Made by a program: the position numbers and the translations under genes. The notes beneath the pieces are model-generated. The model saw only the letters and a list, made by a program, of their open reading frames with translations, was not told the DNA's origin and searched no databases. From Kiritimatiellia bacterium (GTDB lineage Bacteria > Verrucomicrobiota > Kiritimatiellia > RFP12 > UBA1067): a DNA stretch of 32,672 nt. Below are positions 23,203-29,089 of this stretch, piece after piece; position 1 is the first letter of the stretch, and every line of letters starts with the position of its first letter. The stretch covers positions 1-32,672 of the forward strand of contig JAFWKK010000052.1 of assembly GCA_017514235.1 (NCBI GenBank), written 5' to 3'.

Positions 23203-24381
23203 TCAGTTGCAGACTTCGATCGGGCCGTCGACGCCGATCTGAGCCGGAGCAAGGTTGACGCAGCCGTCCTTCGTGATCGCAATCGGCTTCTCCCAGCGGA
23301 GACCGAACGTCGGAGAGGTGACGAACGTGTCGATCTGGAACGTCATGTTCGGAACGAGCTCATAGTCGGAGATCGTCTCCATCCAAGGCGCCTCGACCTC
23401 GATCAGGCCGGTTCCGTGGCACGGGCCATAGAAGTAGTTCGCGCGGCGGCCGCGGTCCTCGTAGAACTTTATGAAGTCCTTCGCGACCTGCGAGGCGAGT
23501 ATGCCGGGCTTCAGGTGCTCCTCGGTCCAGTAATGGGCCTCGAGGCCGAACTGCACGAGGTCGCGCTTCTCGGGCGAGAGCTTGCCGCAGCAGACCGGCA
23601 GGCCGATCGACGGCGAGTAGCCGCAAATCTTGGCGGACAGGTTCAGCTGCACGATGTCGCCCTCCTGGATCACCCTGTAGGACGAGCGTGAGATCGCGTG
23701 GCGCGTGGACTTCTCGGCAAAGCAGTACATCGGCAGGCCCTCGTACTCGGCGCCGTTCTCGTAGATGCACTTCTGCGCCACGCCCACGAGCTCGAGCTCC
23801 GTCTTGCCGGGCTTCAGCTCCGCCATGACGGCCTTCGTCGCAAGGTCTGTGATGCGAGCCGCTTCGCGGATACAGGCGATCTCGTTGTCGCTCTTCACGC
23901 GGCGGAGGGCGAGCATGATGTCGTCGGCCCAGACGATCTCGGCCTTAGGATAGCACTCGCGGATTCCATCGAGCTGCACGACGTTGGTGTTGAGCCTGGC
24001 GGCGACGCCGATCCTGATGTTCTCGCCGGTCACGCCGAGCTTGGCGAACACGTCCTTGAACGTCTCGCTCTTCAGCTCGGGATAGGCCGGGTTCGCGCTC
24101 TCGCGGTACTGGTAGACGACGCAGATGCGGTCCATCCAGCTGAAGTCGCCGGCGAACACCTGGCTTTCCGGACCGACCATGAGCGCCGCCTCGCCGTTCG
24201 CGGCAATCGCCACGCCGCAGCGTTCAAAGAGCGGCCAGAAGTTAGAAAAGTAGCGGGTGTCGGCGTAGTCGGCCTCGGAGCCGTTGACGACGAGCACGTC
24301 CAGGCCCTTCTCCTGCACAAGCTTCGCCGCGTTCGCGACGCGCTGCTTGAACTCCTCTACCGGAATCATGATTCTCGACAT
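23203..24381 (-). CDS. Peptidase M24 family protein (creatinase/aminopeptidase-P-like) with degenerate metal site
   Basis: The protein has 392 residues in the two-domain layout of creatinase/prolidase: N-terminal domain about 1-160, pita-bread domain from about 165 (SDNEIACIREAARITDLATKAVMAELKPG). M24 peptidases hold two metal ions with Asp, Asp, His, Glu, Glu. Here the matching positions read N247 (IVQLNLSA), S258 (GYSPSIGL), H322 (CHGTGL), D351 (FQIDTF) and E364 (LRWEKP), so both aspartates are lost. Creatinase is a metal-free member of this fold, so a non-peptidase hydrolase or a pseudoenzyme is more likely than a working aminopeptidase. AAGGAGA lies 6 nt before the ATG at 24381. It follows adk after 60 bp and may share its transcript. 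The substrate is unknown. Confidence 0.85.
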   Translation of the reverse strand: MSRIMIPVEEFKQRVANAAKLVQEKGLDVLVVNGSEADYADTRYFSNFWPLFERCGVAIAANGEAALMVGPESQVFAGDFSWMDRICVVYQYRESANPAYPELKSETFKDVFAKLGVTGENIRIGVAARLNTNVVQLDGIRECYPKAEIVWADDIMLALRRVKSDNEIACIREAARITDLATKAVMAELKPGKTELELVGVAQKCIYENGAEYEGLPMYCFAEKSTRHAISRSSYRVIQEGDIVQLNLSAKICGYSPSIGLPVCCGKLSPEKRDLVQFGLEAHYWTEEHLKPGILASQVAKDFIKFYEDRGRRANYFYGPCHGTGLIEVEAPWMETISDYELVPNMTFQIDTFVTSPTFGLRWEKPIAITKDGCVNLAPAQIGVDGPIEVCN

Positions 24382-24441
24382 TTTGACTCTCCTTGTCGTT
24401 GTGTTGGTTTTCGTGAATTTCGCGGTTTCGCGTTCGCCTTG

Positions 24442-25074
24442 TCACATGGCAGCCTTGAAAGCCGCCGCGTTCCTGTCCGGCCCCTGGTCGCCGTCGATGC
24501 GGCGCAGCATGCCCTTGCTTTCGTAGTACGCGATGAGCGGCTCCGTCTCGCGGTGATAGACCACGAGCCTGTCCTTCACCGTCTCGGGATTGTCGTCCTT
24601 GCGGACGACTAGCGCCGCTCCGCACCTGTCGCAGATGCCCTCGACCTTGGGCGGGAGCGCCTTCACATGGTAGCCGGCCTTGCAGTTCGGGCATGTGCGA
24701 CGCCCGGCGATCCTGTCGGCAATCACAGCGTCCGGAACGTCGACAAGCACGACGGAGCGGATCGGCGCGCCTGTCGCGGCCAGTATCTCTGCCTGCGCTA
24801 CATTGCGCGGAAAGCCGTCGAGAAGCATAGTCACGTCGCCCTGGGTCTCGGCAATGACGTCCTTTATCATCCTCGCGATGAGCGCGTCGGGCACGAGCTC
24901 GCCCCTGTCCATGTATCCCTTCGCCTCTATGCCGGCCGCCGTGCCTTTCGCAACGGCGCCGCGCAGCAGGTCGCCCGAGCTGACATGCTTCAGTCTTGCA
25001 TCTTCGGCTGCAAGCCGGCCCGCAATCGTACCCTTCCCCGAACCCGGGACCCCAAGCAGAATGACTATGTTCAT
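24442..25074 (-). CDS. adk: Adenylate kinase
   Basis: Adenylate kinase interconverts ATP + AMP and 2 ADP. The protein has 210 residues, normal for the long form. The P-loop is GVPGSGKGT at 8-16; SSGDLLR at 32-38 and LLDGFPRN at 84-91 are the AMP-binding signatures. The LID carries a four-cysteine zinc site: C128, C131, C148 and C151. The ATG at 25074 lies 9 nt after a TGGTATAAT box, with no Shine-Dalgarno visible, so a leader of only one to three bases is expected. It probably reads on into the M24 gene. It is not in the usual ribosomal secY-adk operon. Confidence 0.97.
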   Translation of the reverse strand: MNIVILLGVPGSGKGTIAGRLAAEDARLKHVSSGDLLRGAVAKGTAAGIEAKGYMDRGELVPDALIARMIKDVIAETQGDVTMLLDGFPRNVAQAEILAATGAPIRSVVLVDVPDAVIADRIAGRRTCPNCKAGYHVKALPPKVEGICDRCGAALVVRKDDNPETVKDRLVVYHRETEPLIAYYESKGMLRRIDGDQGPDRNAAAFKAAM

Positions 25075-25083
25075 GGTGAACGT

Positions 25084-25092
25084 ATTATACCA
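25084..25092 (-). promoter_or_regulatory. Extended -10 box of adk, nearly leaderless
   Basis: Minus-strand TGGTATAAT lies 9 nt before the adk ATG. It directly follows the T-run of the terminator of the preceding gene, so no -35 separate from that terminator is available; none is recognisable. Confidence 0.65.
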
Positions 25093-25123
25093 AAAAAAGG
25101 CCGCTGCGTGCCGTCAGCGCGGC
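25092..25123 (-). terminator. Probable intrinsic terminator of the hydrate dehydratase gene
   Basis: On the minus strand GCCGC and GCGGC (25123-25100) can pair as a stem with a bulged inner part. They are followed by C and a run of seven T (25098-25092). The stem overlaps the stop codon at 25114-25116, and the T-run touches the adk -10 box. Confidence 0.5.
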
Positions 25124-25965
25124 TGGCTCGCCGCGTCCAGGCGAACCCGCAGCGAACCGATGCGCTCGGCGGTGCGGACTACCGACGGATCGCCAGCCTC
25201 CGCGACAATCTCGTCCGACGCGGCGCCGTGAAGCCATACCGACGCGGCTGCGGCGACGAACGGGTCGCCCCTCAGGTACGCCCAGCGCGCGCCGATCACG
25301 CCCGCAAGCAAATCCCCCATTCCGCCAAGCGCCATGAACGGGTTGCCGGTGCAGTTCTTGTAGACGCGCGAACCGTCCGCCGACATGACCAGCGTCTCCC
25401 GTCCCTTCAGCACGACCGTCGCGCCGTAGCGGTCCACGATCTCCCTGGCGGTCGCCATGCGGTCCTCGCAGACGCGGCCGCGCTTCCAGCCGAGTAGCTT
25501 CGCCGCCTCGCCCTCGTGCGGGGTCAGCACAAGTTCCTGTCCCTTGGCCGGGTCGTAGCCGTCGGTGCGACCGTACCACGACGCGAGGATCGCGAGCGCG
25601 TCAGCATCAAGCACGAAGCGTCCGCGCGAGCCTGAGAGCAGGCGCGAGACTATGACTTCAGCCGAGACCGAGACTCCCAGCCCCATGCCGATCACAGTAA
25701 CGTCAGCCTTCGGCGGCACGCACGTGGCCACAAGCTTGGTGAACGTCGCCTCCGGCACAAGCGCACCGGCGGCGATGCGAGAAGCGTCAGGCACGACAAG
25801 CTGCACGAGCCCGGCGCCTGCGGCACGGGCCCCCAGCCCGGCTATCACCGGCGCATGCAGGTAATGCCCGGAGCCACCGACTACGGCGACCGTGCCTACA
25901 GAATACTTGTTGGCGTCCGCCGGACGCCCCGCGAAGCCTTCGCTGATCTCAACTGGCAGGTTCAT
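25114..25965 (-). CDS. nnrD: ADP/ATP-dependent NAD(P)H-hydrate dehydratase (carbohydrate-kinase-like)
   Basis: The enzyme repairs damaged (hydrated) NADH and NADPH. From the ATG at 25965 the protein has 283 residues. Family motifs are in order: VAVVGGSGHYLHAPVIAGLGARAAGAGLVQL near 27-56, VIGMGLG near 90, FVLDADAL near 116, LVLTPHEGEAAKLLG near 143, VVLKGRETLV and NPFMALGGMGDLLAGVIGA near 208-226. Only the dehydratase (YjeF C-terminal) part is present; the epimerase domain often fused to it is missing. A GTG at 25971 is in frame but directly abuts the -10 box, so the ATG at 25965 is preferred; it lies 6 nt after TATAAT. Confidence 0.92.
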   Translation of the reverse strand: MNLPVEISEGFAGRPADANKYSVGTVAVVGGSGHYLHAPVIAGLGARAAGAGLVQLVVPDASRIAAGALVPEATFTKLVATCVPPKADVTVIGMGLGVSVSAEVIVSRLLSGSRGRFVLDADALAILASWYGRTDGYDPAKGQELVLTPHEGEAAKLLGWKRGRVCEDRMATAREIVDRYGATVVLKGRETLVMSADGSRVYKNCTGNPFMALGGMGDLLAGVIGARWAYLRGDPFVAAAASVWLHGAASDEIVAEAGDPSVVRTAERIGSLRVRLDAASQPR

Positions 25966-25971
25966 GCGCAC

Positions 25972-25980
25972 ATTATATCA
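25972..25980 (-). promoter_or_regulatory. Extended -10 box of nnrD, leaderless
   Basis: Minus-strand TGATATAAT lies 6 nt before the ATG at 25965. An AT-rich stretch with AAAAATAAAAA precedes it. No Shine-Dalgarno is possible between box and start. Confidence 0.65.
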
Positions 25981-26006
25981 TTTTTATTTTTGACAACGAC
26001 GAATTT

Positions 26007-26379
26007 CTCCTGAAGCGGCGCACGGCGAATAAGCCGGATTCTGTTCCCCTTTCGGGTCCGATCATTCATCTGAGCGATCAACCCGGAATCTTCAGGTGCG
26101 TCAGGCGCACCTCCGGACGGGCCGTCCGTCGATTCCCTATTTGATCTTGCTCCGGGGAGGGTTTGCCTTGCGCGCCGAATCTCTTCTGGCGCCGGTGGTC
26201 TCTTGCACCGCCTTTTCACCGTAACCCTTGCGGGCCGTCTGTTTTCTGTGGCACTTTCCATCGCGCACGGTTGCCATGCGCCTCCCGCCCTTGACGAACG
26301 GGTCCCCCGCCCTGTGGAGTCCGGACTTTCCTCTGCCCGCGAAGGGCAGCGACCGGTCACGCGGGCGCCGCTTCAGGAG
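26007..26379 (-). ncRNA. rnpB: RNase P RNA (bacterial type A)
   Basis: RNase P RNA is the catalytic RNA that removes 5' leaders from pre-tRNAs. On the minus strand the ends CTCCTGAAGCGGCGC (26379-26365) and GCGCCGCTTCAGGAG (26021-26007) pair perfectly as a 15-bp P1 helix. Conserved blocks follow in order: GAGGAAAGTCCGGACTCCAC near the 5' end, then ACGGTTGCCATGG-type and AAGGGTTACGGTGAAAAGG segments in the middle, and ACAGAATCCGGCTTATTCGCC at the 3' end. Length of about 373 nt is normal. The 5' end lies 18 nt after the stop of the zinc-ribbon gene, with no separate promoter visible, so it is likely processed from the tRNA/zinc-ribbon transcript. Exact ends are taken from the P1 helix. Confidence 0.95.
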
Positions 26380-26396
26380 AAACTGTCAAAGATCGC

Positions 26397-27125
26397 TCAG
26401 TCGCGGTACAGTATGCGCCCGCACATCGTGCAGGCGACTATCGACTGCGGCTTGCCCTCCGCACCGTTCTTGGCGTTCGCGTCCGCCAGCTGGCCGACGC
26501 TCGGCGGCTGCACGAGATGGCAGCCGTCGCAAACGCCGTCGTGCGTCAGCGCAACGACCACCGGCCAGCGCTTTGTGCGAAGACGCTCGTAGTAAAGCAG
26601 GAACTTCGGGTCAGTCACGGCCTTTACCTTCTCGGCGCGCTCCTTCTGCGCCTCCGCCAAGGCAACCGAAACCTCCGCCATGCGCCCGTCGATCTCGGCG
26701 CAGAACGCGTCTACTCCGCCCTTCTCGGCATCATACCTGGACTGCGCCTCGTCAACGCGCGCCTGTGCGGCAGGCACTTCGTCCATCGCGGCGAGCTGGT
26801 TGTTCTCCGCCGCCTCAAGCTCATGGGTCACGAGGTCTATCTGGATCGAGAAGTCCTGATATTCCTTGTTGGTCTTCAGCCCCATCTGCGTCGTCTTCAG
26901 CTGCTGGATCTTATCCTTCAGGGCCTTCGCATCTTCCTCATACCCATGGACGCGCTGATTGGCATACTCCTGACCGGCCTTAGCCGCCTGCAGGTCGGCG
27001 CTCACCCCGGAAAGCCGCGCCGTCTCAAGGGCCTTGCGCCGCGGAAGATCCTTGAGCTCCAGCTCCATCTCGCGAATGCGCCCGTCAACTTCCTGAAGAT
27101 CAACAAGCGCCTCAATGACCGTCAT
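26397..27125 (-). CDS. Coiled-coil protein with C-terminal C4 zinc ribbon (PF02591-type)
   Basis: The protein has 242 residues. About residues 5-170 are heptad-rich helix rich in Glu, Lys, Ala and Gln (long coiled coil). The C-terminus carries a four-cysteine zinc ribbon: C199-x-x-C202 and C232-x-x-C235. This is the layout of the widespread bacterial zinc-ribbon family that includes Chlamydia CdsZ and mycobacterial Rv2229c, for which nucleic-acid or protein binding has been proposed. GGGAGGGGAAGAGCAA precedes the ATG at 27125. It lies between tRNA-His (28 nt away) and RNase P RNA (18 nt), so it is probably part of one transcript of RNA genes. Confidence 0.88.
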   Translation of the reverse strand: MTVIEALVDLQEVDGRIREMELELKDLPRRKALETARLSGVSADLQAAKAGQEYANQRVHGYEEDAKALKDKIQQLKTTQMGLKTNKEYQDFSIQIDLVTHELEAAENNQLAAMDEVPAAQARVDEAQSRYDAEKGGVDAFCAEIDGRMAEVSVALAEAQKERAEKVKAVTDPKFLLYYERLRTKRWPVVVALTHDGVCDGCHLVQPPSVGQLADANAKNGAEGKPQSIVACTMCGRILYRD

Positions 27126-27152
27126 TTGCTCTTCCCCTCCCTAGTCGATGTC

Positions 27153-27230
27153 TGGGGCAGGAGACGGGACTCGAACCCGCAACCCACAGAATCACAATCT
27201 GTTGATCTAACCAATTGATCTACTCCCGCC
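27153..27230 (-). tRNA. tRNA-His (anticodon GUG)
   Basis: The acceptor arms GCGGGAG (27229-27223) and CTCCTGC (27163-27157) pair. The anticodon loop TTGTGAT is closed by ACAGA/TCTGT. The extra G-1 (27230) facing C73 (27156) is the histidine identity pair. CCA is encoded at 27155-27153. The T arm holds GGTTCGAGTCC. Confidence 0.95.
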
Positions 27231-27234
27231 AACC

Positions 27235-27310
27235 TGGAGCCAGGTAAGGGATTCGAACCCCCGACCTGCTCATTACGAATGAGCCGCACTACCAACTGTG
27301 CTAACCTGGC
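27235..27310 (-). tRNA. tRNA-Thr (anticodon CGU)
   Basis: The acceptor arms GCCAGGT (27310-27304) and ACCTGGC (27245-27239) pair. The anticodon loop TTCGTAA lies between GCTCA and TGAGC. T73 and an encoded CCA (27237-27235) end the gene. Only 4 nt separate it from tRNA-His, so both come from one precursor. Confidence 0.95.
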
Positions 27311-27327
27311 CTGTGTCTTGAATGCGT

Positions 27328-27357
27328 AGTATATCAAACATCCCCGCCGTTAGTCAA
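27328..27357 (-). promoter_or_regulatory. Promoter of the tRNA-Thr/tRNA-His/zinc-ribbon/rnpB unit
   Basis: On the minus strand TTGACT (27357-27352) and TATACT (27333-27328) are 18 bp apart, with a TG extension before the -10 (TGATATACT). The first tRNA begins 18 nt downstream. It is the best sigma-70-type promoter in the window. Confidence 0.75.
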
Positions 27358-27372
27358 TGGGCAAAACCAACG

Positions 27373-29064
27373 TCATTCGGCCTTCCGGAGCCTGAACACC
27401 TGCCCGTCCGCTCCGAGACGCCCGGCAAGCTCCGCATAGGGCACGTCGTGAACGGATGCGCCGCGCGCCACGGCAATCGACGCGGCAGTCCCCGCAACCT
27501 GCCCGAGGGCGAAGAAGACCGGCTCCATGCGTATCGAGCCGAACGCGATGTGCGACGCCGAGAGGCACACCGGCACGATCAGGTTCTCGCATTCGCCGCG
27601 CTTCGGCAGCACCGCTCCGTAGTCGATGGGATACGGCTTGAACCGCTTTCCGGTCGCCGCGTCGATCTTCACCTCCACGTCGCCTTCGTTGTGCACGAAC
27701 CCGTCGGCCCCGACGTAACGCCTGACGTGGTGCGAGTCCATCTGGTACGCCCCCATCGCAACCGGACGCGGCGCAACCTTCGTGCCCCAGCAGTTATGCT
27801 CGGTCATGACGTACTCGCCCACCATGCGCCGCGCCTCGCGCACGTAGAGCTGCGTCTGCCACCCGTCGCCAAGCCCGTCCTTGAACTCGTCCTTGCACGT
27901 GCCCCACTTGGAGACCTCGTCGCGTATCTTCCCGGGCACGCGCGGATGGTTCGCGAGCGTCCACATCAGCCCGCGCTGGTACTTGAGGTGCGCCGCGCGT
28001 ATCTTCTCGCGCTCCGCATAGGTCGCCTCAGGCCACCGCCAGTTCTGCCCGATGAAGTCGGTGGCGAAGCCGGTGCGGTTGTTCGTGTCTGTCTTCCTGT
28101 TCGGCATCTTCGAGTTGATCCACGGCATTCCGTCGCGGTCAAGCGGGGCGATCGCGAGGTGCCTGAACAGCATCTCGTAGTCGCGCTCGTCGTAGCCCTC
28201 GGGCTTCTTGAACGGAATGCGGTTCTCCGGGTCGTCCGTGAGGCACATGCGGAAGCAGTACGCCTGCACGCGCCTGTCGCCGTCTCCCGGCTTCATGTCG
28301 GGATCGTACGGCTCCACGCCGAAGAGCAGCCCGCTCTTGGGCTCGCCCTTCGCAACGTACGGGTCGACGCCTGGGTTCAGCTGATGGTGCGTGGCCTGCG
28401 CCGGCTGGTTCCCGTTGAGCGTTTCGCCGTAGACGGAGTTCGCCTCGCGTCCGACGGCATACGACACGCCTGCGGCGGCCATGAGATCGCCTTCGTACGT
28501 TGCATCGACGAACACACTGCCGCGGTAGACGTTGCCCGAGAGCGTCCTGATCGAGACGATCCTTCCGTTCTCCTTGACCACGCCCTTTTCGCGGTCAAGC
28601 CATTCGCCGCGCCGTATGTCGAGCCCGTCGCGCTTCTCCCAGCCTTCGAGAATGGCGAGAGCGGCGGAGGGCTCGAACGTCCACATCGACTCCTTGCCCT
28701 TCGACCCGGCGCACTGTCCGTCGGGGAAATACGACTCGGGCTTCTGACGCGTCCAGCGCTTCGGGTCGGCGTAGTACGCGGCCACGGCCTTGTAGAACTC
28801 GAGCGCGATGCCGCCGAACGCGGACTTGTTGCCGATGTCGGTCTGGCCTAGGCCGCCCGTGGTCAGCCCGCCGATGCGCGTCTCAGGCGAGACGATGACG
28901 GCGCTTCTGCCCATGCGCTTCGCCTGGATCGCCGCCGAGATCGCCGCCGGGCTGCTTCCGTATATGACGACGTCGCAGAACTCATCGGGCGCATTCCCCG
29001 GATTCATGCAGCCAACCAGCGCACACGCCACGGCGCATGCTGATACCATCAGGTTCGTGTTCAT
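27373..29064 (-). CDS. Exported FAD-dependent oxidoreductase lipoprotein
   Basis: The protein has 563 residues. The signal ends in a lipobox (ALVGCMN, cysteine 19), so it should be anchored to a membrane. The FAD-binding start is CDVVIYGSSPAAISAAIQAKRMGRSAVIV near 30-58; the second glycine of GxGxxG is replaced (GSSPAA), as is common in this PF12831-type family. IGGLTTGGLGQTD near 64-76 and VFVDATYEGDLMAAAGV near 184-200 are further hallmarks, and the C-terminus contains the second FAD contact (FGSIRMEPVFFALGQVAGTAA). AAGGAG lies about 10 nt before the ATG at 29064. Such proteins are frequent next to polysaccharide-degrading genes in PVC bacteria, but their substrates are unknown. It is the last gene of the exported PIG-L/DUF4838 cluster, 25 bp after the DUF4838 gene. 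Confidence 0.85.
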   Translation of the reverse strand: MNTNLMVSACAVACALVGCMNPGNAPDEFCDVVIYGSSPAAISAAIQAKRMGRSAVIVSPETRIGGLTTGGLGQTDIGNKSAFGGIALEFYKAVAAYYADPKRWTRQKPESYFPDGQCAGSKGKESMWTFEPSAALAILEGWEKRDGLDIRRGEWLDREKGVVKENGRIVSIRTLSGNVYRGSVFVDATYEGDLMAAAGVSYAVGREANSVYGETLNGNQPAQATHHQLNPGVDPYVAKGEPKSGLLFGVEPYDPDMKPGDGDRRVQAYCFRMCLTDDPENRIPFKKPEGYDERDYEMLFRHLAIAPLDRDGMPWINSKMPNRKTDTNNRTGFATDFIGQNWRWPEATYAEREKIRAAHLKYQRGLMWTLANHPRVPGKIRDEVSKWGTCKDEFKDGLGDGWQTQLYVREARRMVGEYVMTEHNCWGTKVAPRPVAMGAYQMDSHHVRRYVGADGFVHNEGDVEVKIDAATGKRFKPYPIDYGAVLPKRGECENLIVPVCLSASHIAFGSIRMEPVFFALGQVAGTAASIAVARGASVHDVPYAELAGRLGADGQVFRLRKAE

Positions 29065-29089
29065 TGTCTTTCTTTCTCCTTTTCAAGAC

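Noticed and set aside
27122-27337. 71-codon minus-strand open frame
   Set aside because: It runs through both tRNA genes; it is not a protein gene.
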